Shown here: positions 6,618 through 13,364 of the stretch, piece after piece
Position numbering within the stretch: position 1 is the stretch's first letter
Layout of the letters: each line of letters opens with the position of its first letter
Origin: Burkholderiaceae bacterium
Lineage (GTDB): Bacteria; Pseudomonadota; Gammaproteobacteria; Burkholderiales; Burkholderiaceae
Length of the DNA: 13,364 nucleotides
Reading direction: 5' to 3'
Assembly (NCBI GenBank): GCA_030151165.1
Contig: JASLEM010000554.1
Span: 1-13,364 of the forward strand
Position numbers and translations under genes: made by a program
Notes under the pieces: generated by a model
Seen by the model: the letters and a program-made list of their open reading frames with translations, nothing else
Told to the model about the DNA's origin: nothing
Databases searched by the model: none

Positions 6618-8242
6618 CAGTGCTTGATGACGTAGAACTCCTTGCTGCGGTACGTGTCGACGTTGTTCGTGTCGTCATACCCCCCGATGTATGGCTTCAC
6701 GAGCCGCGGCGTCGAGTACTGCAGCAGCGGCAGCAGCGGGTAGTCGTCCATCGCGAGGCGCGCGGCCTCGGTGAGCAGCGCCTTGCGTTTGGCCGGGTCG
6801 GCGGTCTGCGTGCCCTGACGGATCAGCTCGTCGGCCTTCGGGTTGCAGCTCTTGTCGTCGTTGGCGTCCGAGCCGCACTGGATCAGCGTCAGGAACAGCG
6901 TGGCGTCGTTGATCTGGGACAGCCAGCCGCTGCGCGCGACCTGGTACTCGGCGTTCTGGCGCTTGCGCAGCAGCACCTTGAACTCCATGCTGTCCATCTG
7001 CGTGTCGAGCCCCAGCTTGGTCTTCCACTCCGAGGCCATGAAGATCGCCATCTTCTTGTGGTATTCGCTGGTGTTGTACGTGATCGTGACCTTCGTGCCG
7101 GGCTTGACGCCGGCCTCGGCGAGCAGCTTGCGCGCCTCGGCGACGCGCCTGTCCATCGTCCAGTCGGCCCAGTCGTAGCGCGTCTCGTCGGCGCCGGCGA
7201 GGCCCTTGACGAAGAGGCCGTACAGCGGCACCTGGCCGTCGGCCGTGACCTTGCTGGCGAGGATCTCGCGGTCGATCACCATCGACAGCGCCTTGCGCAC
7301 GCGCACGTCCTTCAACAGCGGGTCGCGGTTGTTCAGCGCGTAGAAGCGCACGCCCAGGTTCGGGCCGTTGTGGACGTCCTTCGGGTACTGCGCCTTCAGC
7401 GCCGCGAAGCTGCCGGGCGGCAGCTGCAGCATCATGTCGTTCTCGCCCGACTGGTACAGCTTCAGGTCGGCGCTGCCGTCCTCCACCGCGAGGTAGGTGA
7501 CGCGCGTCAGCGTGACGTTGGCCGCGTCCCAGTATTTCGGGTTCTTCTCGACGACGACCTTGCTGTTGACCTGCCAGTCCTTCAGCACGTACGCGCCGTT
7601 GCCGACCAGGTTGCCCGGGCGCGTCCAGTCCTTGCCGAACTTCTCGACCACCGCGCGCGGCTCCGGCGCGAACAGCGACTCCGCGAGCACCATCGGCAGG
7701 AACGGCTCGGGGCCGGGCGTCTTCACCTCGAGCGTGTGCGCGTCGATCGCGCGCACGCCGAGCGCGGCCAGCGGCTTCTTGCCGGCGAGCACCTCGGCGC
7801 CGTCGAGGATGTAGGCGGCGTAGGTCGACGCGATCGGCGACGCCGTCTTCGGGTCGATGAAGCGGCGCCAGCCGTAGACGAAGTCCTCCGCCACGACGGG
7901 CTGCCCGTTCGACCACAACGCGCCGGGGCGCAGCTTGAAGATCCAGGTCACCGGGTCGGGCTGCGTCCACGACTCGGCGGCGCCGGGCACCGCCTTGCCG
8001 TGGTGGTCGATGGCGGTCAGGCCCTCGAAGACGTCGCCGAGGATGAAGCCGGCGCCGGTCGATTCGGCCAGCGCCGGGTCGAGCGACTCGACCTCCGGGC
8101 CGTTGTTGCGCACCATCTCCTGCTTCGCCGCGAGCTGCGTCCCGGGCGGCACCGGGCCGCCCCACGCCGTGGCGGCGAGGCCCGCGCCGAGCGCGAAGGC
8201 GAAGCAGGCTCGTCGAGCCGGGCGAAGGCAACTCGGGTTCAT
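6617..8242 (-). CDS. oppA: OppA-family oligopeptide-binding protein, copy 2 (promoter-proximal gene)
   Basis: A 541-residue paralogue of the downstream gene with the same OppA architecture: signal peptide RRACFAFALGAGLAATA, mature start QLAAKQEMVRNNGPEVESLDP, OppA-like core, and C-terminus RLVKPYIGGYDDTNN...FYVIKH. The start is set at MNPSCLRP because GGAG lies ten bases upstream and a signal peptide follows directly; the frame runs 35 codons further upstream into the divergent promoter region, and that extension would bury the signal peptide. Cysteines 456 and 466 match copy 1 exactly. At position 443, where enteric OppA has the Asp that binds the peptide amino terminus, this copy has Gln (GWLSQIND). 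It is the first gene of the pair and diverges from the M13 peptidase, so peptide binding and extracytoplasmic peptide cleavage may be linked. Ligand preference cannot be read from sequence and probably differs from copy 1. Confidence 0.92.
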   Translation of the reverse strand: MNPSCLRPARRACFAFALGAGLAATAWGGPVPPGTQLAAKQEMVRNNGPEVESLDPALAESTGAGFILGDVFEGLTAIDHHGKAVPGAAESWTQPDPVTWIFKLRPGALWSNGQPVVAEDFVYGWRRFIDPKTASPIASTYAAYILDGAEVLAGKKPLAALGVRAIDAHTLEVKTPGPEPFLPMVLAESLFAPEPRAVVEKFGKDWTRPGNLVGNGAYVLKDWQVNSKVVVEKNPKYWDAANVTLTRVTYLAVEDGSADLKLYQSGENDMMLQLPPGSFAALKAQYPKDVHNGPNLGVRFYALNNRDPLLKDVRVRKALSMVIDREILASKVTADGQVPLYGLFVKGLAGADETRYDWADWTMDRRVAEARKLLAEAGVKPGTKVTITYNTSEYHKKMAIFMASEWKTKLGLDTQMDSMEFKVLLRKRQNAEYQVARSGWLSQINDATLFLTLIQCGSDANDDKSCNPKADELIRQGTQTADPAKRKALLTEAARLAMDDYPLLPLLQYSTPRLVKPYIGGYDDTNNVDTYRSKEFYVIKH

Positions 8243-8303
8243 GTCTCGGGATCTCCAGTCGATGATGAAAACGGGGCGCACGGCGTCGCGGATCGCGCGT
8301 GGC

Positions 8304-8317
8304 ATGCGGCACCGCAT
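8304..8317. promoter_or_regulatory. Inverted repeat in the oppA / M13 peptidase divergent spacer
   Basis: ATGCGG-CA-CCGCAT is a perfect dyad with 6-bp arms in the 157-bp spacer between oppA copy 2 and the M13 peptidase. TAGACT at 8352-8357 is a possible -10 for the peptidase, 42 bp before its ATG, but has no good -35. On the minus strand CTGCCA, 17 bases, GATGAT (8316-8344) is a possible oppA promoter that would overlap the dyad's right edge. All of these are weak matches; the assignment is inference. Confidence 0.3.
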
Positions 8318-8399
8318 CATCGCAGGTGTCGCGCCGCGTGGCAGCACCGCTTAGACTCCGGCGCCATCCGCCCATCCCCGACATGAAAGCGCCGCGACC

Positions 8400-10469
8400 A
8401 TGAAGACCCTGCCCGCCCTCGGACTCCTCGCCGCCGCGCTGTGCGCCGCCGCGGGCACCGCCCTCGCGGCGGACGCGCCGGCCTACCCGCCGTTCGGCCT
8501 CGACCTCACCGCCCGCGACCCGTCGACGAAGCCCGGCGACGACTTCTACCAGTTCGCGAACGGCCGCTACCTCGCGCGCACCACGATCCCGGCCGACCAG
8601 AAGGTCGCGTCGCGTCGCTCGGGCATGTCCAACACGATCGAGTCGCGCCTGCATGCGATCGTCGACGACCTCTCGAAGGACGTCGCCGTCCAGCCGACCG
8701 ACCTGCACGGCAAGGTCGGCGCGTTCTACGCCGCCTACATGGACGAGGCGCGCATCGAGAAGCTCGGCGTGCACCCGCTCGACGCCGAGCTGAAGGCGAT
8801 CCACGACGCGCCCGACCTCGCCGCGCTCGCCCGACTGATGGGGCAGTCGACGAGCGACTTCTACCCGAGCGTGTTCAGCGTCAACCCGGACGTCGACATC
8901 AAGCACCCCGGGCGCTACGCGATCTACCTCAACCAGTCCGGCCTCGGCCTGCCGGACATCGACTACTACACCAAGCCCGAGTTCGCGAAGATCCGCGCTG
9001 CCTACCAGGACTACGCCGACACGCTGCTCAAGCTCGCCGGCTGGAAGTTCCCGCAGCCCGGCCCGGGCGCCGGGATCCTGGACTTCGAGACCGCCATCGC
9101 GTCCGCGAGCTGGACCAAGGTGCAGCAGCGCGACCCGACGACGCAGGACAACCCGGTCACGCTGGCCGACCTGCGCACGCTCGCGCCGGGCTTCCCGTGG
9201 GCCGAGTTCCTGCAGGGCGCGCAGGTCGACGACCGGACGACGTTCGTCGCGCAGGAGAACACCGCCTTCCCGAAGATCGCGGCGGTGGTGCAAGGCAGCC
9301 GGCTCGAGACGCTCAAGGCCTGGATGGCCTTCCGCACGCTCGACGCCGCCGCGCCCGACCTGCCGGCGGCCTACGCGGACGCGTATTTCGAGATGCACGG
9401 CCACGTCCTCGGCGGCCAGCCGGAGCAGGCCGCGCGCTGGAAACGCGGCGTGCTCGCCGTCGCCGGCAGCGATTGCCTGGCCGAGCCGCAGAGCTGCGTC
9501 GGCACGCTGCGCTGGGCCGTCGGCCAGGTCTACGCGGAGCGCTGGTTCCCGGCGGCCACGAAGTCGAAGATGACCGAGCTCGCGAACAACCTCAAGCTCG
9601 CGTACCGCCACCGCATGGAGACGCTCGGCTGGATGAGCCCGTCGACCCAGGCCGAGGCGCTGCGCAAGCTCGACGCCGTCACGATCAAGGTAGGCTACCC
9701 CGACCACTGGCGCGACTACGCCGACGTCACCATCCGCCGCGACGACCTCGTGGGCGACGTCCGCGCGGCGATGGTGTCGGACTGGCGCTTCACCGTCGCC
9801 CGCAGCAAGGGGCCGGTCGACCGCGCCGACTGGGGCATGACGCCGCAGACCAACGATGCGTACAGCGGCGCGCTGCTCGACATCGTCTTCCCCGCCGGCT
9901 TCCTGCAGCCGCCGATCTTCGACGCCGCCGCCGACCCCGCCGTCAACTACGGCGCCGCCGGCGCGGTCATCGGCCACGAGCTGACGCACCAGTTCGACGA
10001 CCAGGGCCGCTCGTTCGACCACGAGGGCATCCTGCGCGACTGGTGGACACCCGCCGACGCCGACGCCTTCAAGGCCCGCGCCGCCGTGCTCGGCGCGCAA
10101 TACGCGCAGTTCGAACCGGTGCCCGGCATGCACATCAACCCCGGCCTGACGATGGGCGAGAACCTCGCCGACCTCGGCGGCCTCACCATCGCGCTCGACG
10201 CGTACCACGCCTCGCTGCACGGCCAGCCCGCGCCGGTGCTGGACGGCCTCACCGGCGACCAGCGCGTCTTCCTCGGCTGGGCGCAGGCCTGGGCCGGCAA
10301 CATGCGCCCCGAGGAAATCCGCCGCCTCACCGCCAGCGACCCGCACAGCTTCCGCAAGTTCCGCGTCGACGGCATCGTGCGCAACCTCGACGCCTGGTAC
10401 GACGCCTTCGGCGTGAAGCCGGGCGACGCGCTGTACCTGCCGCCGGAGAAGCGGGCGCGGGTGTGGTGA
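8400..10469 (+). CDS. Exported M13 family zinc metallopeptidase (neprilysin/PepO-like)
   Basis: A 689-residue endopeptidase of the M13 family, which cleaves oligopeptides outside the cytoplasm. A signal peptide ends at ALA (about residue 23); the mature protein opens with the family block GDDFYQFANGRYLARTTIPA. The zinc site is complete: HELTH at 526-530 (His526, Glu527, His530) and GENLAD with third ligand Glu587 and Asp591. The substrate-binding NAYY motif is altered to NDAYSG just before DIVFPAGFLQPP. The C-terminus ALYLPPEKRARVW keeps the usual end but lacks the CxxW cysteine of mammalian neprilysin. Length is normal for bacterial members. No strong ribosome site is visible; a six-codon frame (8383-8403) has its stop overlapping this ATG as ATGA. 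It diverges from the oppA pair and converges on the P450 with a 22-bp gap. Together with the binding proteins it suggests peptide scavenging in the periplasm. Confidence 0.95.
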   Translation: MKTLPALGLLAAALCAAAGTALAADAPAYPPFGLDLTARDPSTKPGDDFYQFANGRYLARTTIPADQKVASRRSGMSNTIESRLHAIVDDLSKDVAVQPTDLHGKVGAFYAAYMDEARIEKLGVHPLDAELKAIHDAPDLAALARLMGQSTSDFYPSVFSVNPDVDIKHPGRYAIYLNQSGLGLPDIDYYTKPEFAKIRAAYQDYADTLLKLAGWKFPQPGPGAGILDFETAIASASWTKVQQRDPTTQDNPVTLADLRTLAPGFPWAEFLQGAQVDDRTTFVAQENTAFPKIAAVVQGSRLETLKAWMAFRTLDAAAPDLPAAYADAYFEMHGHVLGGQPEQAARWKRGVLAVAGSDCLAEPQSCVGTLRWAVGQVYAERWFPAATKSKMTELANNLKLAYRHRMETLGWMSPSTQAEALRKLDAVTIKVGYPDHWRDYADVTIRRDDLVGDVRAAMVSDWRFTVARSKGPVDRADWGMTPQTNDAYSGALLDIVFPAGFLQPPIFDAAADPAVNYGAAGAVIGHELTHQFDDQGRSFDHEGILRDWWTPADADAFKARAAVLGAQYAQFEPVPGMHINPGLTMGENLADLGGLTIALDAYHASLHGQPAPVLDGLTGDQRVFLGWAQAWAGNMRPEEIRRLTASDPHSFRKFRVDGIVRNLDAWYDAFGVKPGDALYLPPEKRARVW

Positions 10470-10491
10470 GGGTGCGGGTCGGCTGAAGGGA

Positions 10492-11958
10492 TCAGGCCAC
10501 CCCGCGCTCGCGCAACCGCATCGTGAGCCCCACCGGCGCCATCGCCAGCTGCAGCAGCTCGCGCGGCGGGTGGCCGTCGAGGGTGGCGACGGCGGCGATG
10601 TCGAAGTGGGCCAGCAGCGCGGCCATCGCCATCTTGATTTCCTGCAGCGCGAGGTAGCGGCCGGGGCAGATGCGCGGGCCGGCGCCGAAGGGCATCGAGA
10701 TGCGCTTGGCGGCGCTCGCGGACTGCGCCGGGCCGCCGTCGGCGAGCCAGCGGGTCGGGTCGAACGAGGCGGCGGCGGGCACATGGCGTTCGCTGACGGC
10801 GTCGCGCCGCATCACGCAGACCACGACCATGCCGGCCTCGACGCGCACGTCGCCCAGCGTCGTCTCGCGGATCGCCTGCAGGCCGTTCTGCGGCGCGACG
10901 GGCTTCAGGCGCATCGCCTCGTGCGCGCAGGCCTCGACGAAGTCGAGCTGCGCGAGTTGCTCGAGCGACGGCGCGGCCGCGTCGCCGCACACGCGCCGCA
11001 CTTCCTCGGTCGCGCGCGCCAGCGCCGCCGGGTGCTGCCACAGCAGGTGGATCATCCAGGCGAGCGTGTTGGCGGTGGTGTCCTCGCCGGCGAGCAGCAT
11101 CGTGAGCACGTTGCCGGCGACCTGGCGGTCGTCCATGCCGCTGCCCGGCTCGTCGGCGGCCACGAGCATCGCCTCGAGCAGGTTGGCGGGCTGCGCGCGC
11201 CGCGCCGGCTCGGCGGCGAGCCGCGCCTTGGCCTGCGCGACGAAGCCGTCGACGGCCGCGTTGATCTCCGCGGCGCTGCGCTTCAACGCGCGATCCTCGG
11301 CCGACGGGAACCAGCGCCAGGTCGGCAGCGGCGCGAACAGGCGGTGGAACAGCATCGGGAAGACGCGGTTGAGGTGGCGCTGGATGACGTCCTCGTCGGA
11401 CTGCAGCGTGTTCACCTCGGCGCCGAACGCCAGGCCGGCGATGGCGTCGACCGTGAAGCGCATCAGGTCGGCCTGCAGGTCGATCGTGGCGTCCGTGCGC
11501 GCGGCCTCGCGCCAGCGCCCGACGAGCCGCTGCGCCACGCGCTGCAGCGACGGGTGGTAGCGCTTCACGTGCGCCGGGTCGAGCCCGGCCATCACCATGC
11601 GGCGCTGGCGCTTCCACTCGTCGCCGTTCGCGCCGAACACGCCGTTGGGCAGGCCCATCTCGGTCCAGATCTCGCCCAGGCGCGTGGTGCGGCGAAAGCC
11701 GTCGGGCCGGTCGCGCAGCACGCCGGCGATCAGCTCGTGGTCGCCGACGACGATCGCGCGCCGCTTGCCGAGCCGCAGCCCGAAGACGGGGCCGAGTTCC
11801 TCGCACCACTGCTCCAGCTGCAGGTGCATGCGCGTGGAGTCGATCTGCAGCAGGTTGCCGAAGACCGGCAGGCCGCGCGGCGAGGGCAGGTCGGCGAACT
11901 CGCGCAGCCTGGCGGGCGCCGCGGGAATGGCGGGGCGATCGGTCGTCGGCAGGTCCAT
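10492..11958 (-). CDS. Cytochrome P450 monooxygenase
   Basis: A 488-residue haem-thiolate monooxygenase. The start is the ATG of MDLPTTDRP, with GAGGAG seven bases upstream; the open frame continues far upstream only as GC-driven noise. Visible motifs: the proline-rich N-terminal PRGLPVFGNLLQ, the C-helix WKRQRR, the I-helix oxygen-activation motif AGEDTT (290-295), K-helix ExxR at Glu347/Arg350, FDPTRW, and the haem loop FGAGPRICPG with Cys431 as axial ligand. All invariant residues are present, so it should be active. There is no N-terminal membrane anchor. The length and the loop resemble the longer class E-type bacterial P450s rather than the roughly 400-residue camphor type. No ferredoxin, ferredoxin reductase or biosynthetic gene is adjacent, so redox partners and substrate (fatty acid, terpene, xenobiotic) are unknown. 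It is transcribed away from the S8 peptidase. Confidence 0.95.
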   Translation of the reverse strand: MDLPTTDRPAIPAAPARLREFADLPSPRGLPVFGNLLQIDSTRMHLQLEQWCEELGPVFGLRLGKRRAIVVGDHELIAGVLRDRPDGFRRTTRLGEIWTEMGLPNGVFGANGDEWKRQRRMVMAGLDPAHVKRYHPSLQRVAQRLVGRWREAARTDATIDLQADLMRFTVDAIAGLAFGAEVNTLQSDEDVIQRHLNRVFPMLFHRLFAPLPTWRWFPSAEDRALKRSAAEINAAVDGFVAQAKARLAAEPARRAQPANLLEAMLVAADEPGSGMDDRQVAGNVLTMLLAGEDTTANTLAWMIHLLWQHPAALARATEEVRRVCGDAAAPSLEQLAQLDFVEACAHEAMRLKPVAPQNGLQAIRETTLGDVRVEAGMVVVCVMRRDAVSERHVPAAASFDPTRWLADGGPAQSASAAKRISMPFGAGPRICPGRYLALQEIKMAMAALLAHFDIAAVATLDGHPPRELLQLAMAPVGLTMRLRERGVA

Positions 11959-12102
11959 CGAAGTCTCCTCGCGCCGTCGGGGCGGCGTCGCCCGGGATTG
12001 TCGTCGGCGCGGCGGGCGCCGCGACGTCGCATCATCCCTGAGAGCCCGCCGGCGGCGAGCCGTCGTTCGCGACCTTCTTTCGCCGGTCCGTCCCACACCC
12101 GA

Positions 12103-12131
12103 TTGCCCCGCGGGCGGCGCGCCGCCATAGT
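12103..12131 (+). promoter_or_regulatory. Candidate promoter for the S8 peptidase with a palindromic spacer
   Basis: TTGCCC (12103-12108), 17 bases, CATAGT (12126-12131) matches the sigma-70 consensus at 4 of 6 positions in each box with ideal spacing. The spacer holds a perfect 14-bp palindrome, GGCGGCGCGCCGCC (12113-12126), a common place for a repressor site. A second possible -10, TATAAC at 12179-12184, lies closer to the gene but lacks a clear -35. In GC-rich DNA a G/C-only palindrome is not rare, so confidence is low. Confidence 0.35.
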
Positions 12132-12219
12132 GGCCGCCACGCCCGTCGCCGGCTTCGCCGCGAGACGCGCGCCGCGCGTATAACGACGCTTCGATTCCAA
12201 ACCAAGGGATGCCCACACG

Positions 12220-13364
12220 ATGACTTCGAGAAACCACGCCCTGTCGACCCTCGCCTGCGCCCTCGCGCTCTGCTTCGGCAGCGCCGCGCACGCGCAGGCC
12301 ACCGCGAAGATCGCCGTCACGAAGCAGGCCGACCTGCCGCGCTTCAGCTATACGATCCCGGGCACGGCCACGGCCTTCGTCGAGAGCGACAACGCGACCT
12401 TCGACGCGTTCGCCGCGAAGGTCGGGCACGACATCGACACCATCCTCGCCGGCTACCAGATCGACGACAAGTCGATGATGACCGAGATCCTCAGCACCCG
12501 CCTCGACCTGCAGGAGCTCTCGGGCGACTACGCGGGCGGCCTGAAGACGATCGACCAGCTGCGCGCGCTCGAGCAGAAGCCGGCCGCCAAGCTGCTGTCC
12601 GGCCTGTCGGCGCGGGCTCGGCTGCAGGCGGCGATCGACGCGGGCGGCGAGTCCGGCCCCGCGTTCGAGGCGGCGTTCAGGAAGCATTACGCCGAGGCGG
12701 TCGCCCCGCTGCCCTGGGGCCTCGTGAAGGACGGCATCAAGGCCGGCTACGGCGGCGCGCGCCTCGTCAGCCGCGCCGCGATCGTCGGCAGCGTGACCAC
12801 GGAGCTCGACCCCGCGGTCGCGAAGTCGGGCGCGCTCGACGCGACGGAGGCCTGGGATCTCGTCTCGACCCGCGTGGCGCTCAGGATCGCGCTGCCGCTC
12901 TCGAACGCGCGCGCCGACGTCCTGCATGGCTACATCGCGAAGAACGAGACGCCGCAGCCCGAGATCTGGACGGCGCGCGAGGTCACGCTCACGGCCGCCG
13001 ACAAGACCACGCCGGTCAACGTCGCGATCTGGGATTCGGGCATCGATGTGAACCTGTTCCCGACGCAGCTGTTCAACGACCCGAACCCGACCGCCAGCGG
13101 CACGCACGGCCTCGCGTTCGACGACGAGGGCAACCCGTCGAAGGACTGGACGTACCCGCTGTCCGCCGCGCAGCAGGCCGCCTACCCGGCGTTCCGCGAG
13201 GAGATCCGCGGCCGCATCGACCTGCAGAACGGCGTCGACTCGCCCGAGGCCATCGCGACGCAGAAGAAGTACCACACGATGTCGCCCGCCGAGATGCACG
13301 ACATGCAGGAGTTCGACAAGGTGCTCGGCTTCTACAGCCACGGCACGCACTGCGCCGGCATCGC
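12220..13364 (+). CDS. Secreted S8 family (subtilisin-like) serine peptidase, 3' end outside window
   Basis: The first 381 codons of a secreted subtilisin-family peptidase; the frame is still open at the window end. The ATG at 12220 is preceded by AAGGGA ten bases upstream and starts a signal peptide ending at AHA (about residue 25). Residues 26-262 form a long N-terminal region, presumably pro-domain; the segment from about 88 to 140 (STRLDLQELSGDYAGGL and onward) looks like a tetratricopeptide-type helical hairpin. The catalytic domain begins around VNVAIWDSGID with Asp272, and the catalytic histidine is His374 in SHGTHCAGIA, similar to the proteinase K form of that motif. The Asp-His distance is 102 residues against about 32 in subtilisin, so about 70 residues are inserted. 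The catalytic serine and oxyanion Asn are not in view, so activity cannot be confirmed. It diverges from the P450 across a 261-bp spacer. Confidence 0.9.
   Translation, partial: MTSRNHALSTLACALALCFGSAAHAQATAKIAVTKQADLPRFSYTIPGTATAFVESDNATFDAFAAKVGHDIDTILAGYQIDDKSMMTEILSTRLDLQELSGDYAGGLKTIDQLRALEQKPAAKLLSGLSARARLQAAIDAGGESGPAFEAAFRKHYAEAVAPLPWGLVKDGIKAGYGGARLVSRAAIVGSVTTELDPAVAKSGALDATEAWDLVSTRVALRIALPLSNARADVLHGYIAKNETPQPEIWTAREVTLTAADKTTPVNVAIWDSGIDVNLFPTQLFNDPNPTASGTHGLAFDDEGNPSKDWTYPLSAAQQAAYPAFREEIRGRIDLQNGVDSPEAIATQKKYHTMSPAEMHDMQEFDKVLGFYSHGTHCAGI

Larger units (their letters stand above)
4943..8242 (-). repeat. Tandem gene duplication of oppA
   Basis: The two coding sequences are each 1,626 bp, in direct orientation, with their starts 1,674 bp apart. 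The proteins align end to end without visible gaps and are roughly 70% identical by eye. Identity is uneven: the stretch KDWQVNSKVV through LQLPPG and the stretch YALNNRDPLLKDVRVRKALSMVIDR are almost invariant at protein and DNA level, whereas the regions around residues 120-175 and 430-500 differ much more. This is an old duplication with either selection or gene conversion holding parts together. Confidence 0.85.

Noticed and set aside
4946..8386. A 1,146-codon open frame antisense to both oppA genes
   Set aside because: It mirrors two well-supported genes, its protein is low-complexity Arg/Val/Leu/His-rich and repeats itself because the genes are duplicated; long antisense frames are expected at this GC content.
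8441..10486. A 681-codon frame overlapping the M13 gene on the same strand
   Set aside because: Its product is Arg/Pro/Ala-rich with no family motifs, while the other frame carries all M13 signatures.
1968..12034. GCATCAT shared by three divergent spacers as a common regulatory box
   Set aside because: The same heptamer also occurs inside both oppA coding regions, so it is not specific to promoters.
11959..13350. Upstream extension of the P450 frame to 952 codons
   Set aside because: The extension runs antisense through the S8 peptidase; the P450 has a strong ribosome site and a family-typical start at 11958.
1..13364. A defence island, CRISPR array, transposon, prophage or RNA gene
   Set aside because: No repeat-spacer array, transposase, integrase, toxin-antitoxin pair, nuclease-helicase cassette or tRNA/rRNA-like fold was seen; the long repeated DNA is the oppA duplication.

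Overview
This is a high-GC, gene-dense bacterial window of about 13.4 kb. The evenly high GC, the long spurious antisense frames it produces, a PEP-CTERM protein, an E. coli-like OppA pair and an FeS-type photolyase coupled to a DUF2256 protein all suggest a Gram-negative proteobacterium. A betaproteobacterium (Burkholderiales-like) or a Xanthomonadales relative is most likely; I cannot place it more precisely from sequence alone.

Layout. (1) The 3' end of an exodeoxyribonuclease III gene (+) converges on a two-gene minus-strand operon: a 55-residue DUF2256 zinc-ribbon-like protein, then a bacterial (6-4)/FeS-type photolyase whose start overlaps the DUF2256 stop (ATGA). (2) A 121-bp divergent spacer with a perfect 7-bp-arm dyad separates that operon from a soluble PAS-PAS hybrid histidine kinase (+). 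(3) A small exported PEP-CTERM protein (+) follows and converges on the next unit. (4) Two tandem OppA-like peptide-binding proteins (-), both exactly 541 residues, are separated by 48 bp holding a GC-rich hairpin with a T-rich tail. (5) An exported M13 metallopeptidase (+) is divergent from the OppA pair. (6) A 488-residue cytochrome P450 (-) converges on it with a 22-bp gap. (7) Divergent from the P450, a secreted S8 serine peptidase (+) with a long N-terminal region runs off the window end.

How the genes fit together. The first part is a DNA-repair cluster (AP endonuclease/exonuclease, photolyase). The second part looks like peptide acquisition: two secreted peptidases flank two periplasmic oligopeptide-binding proteins, but no permease or ATPase genes are present. 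The P450, the hybrid kinase and the PEP-CTERM protein have no redox, receiver or exosortase partner in the window.

I see no CRISPR array, tRNA, rRNA, insertion sequence, phage or recognisable defence system. No gene-free stretch exceeds 300 bp. The points most worth checking are: loss in both OppA copies of the Asp that anchors the peptide N-terminus in E. coli/Salmonella OppA; the long Asp-to-His insertion in the S8 peptidase; the hairpin between the oppA copies; and the dyads in the divergent promoter regions.
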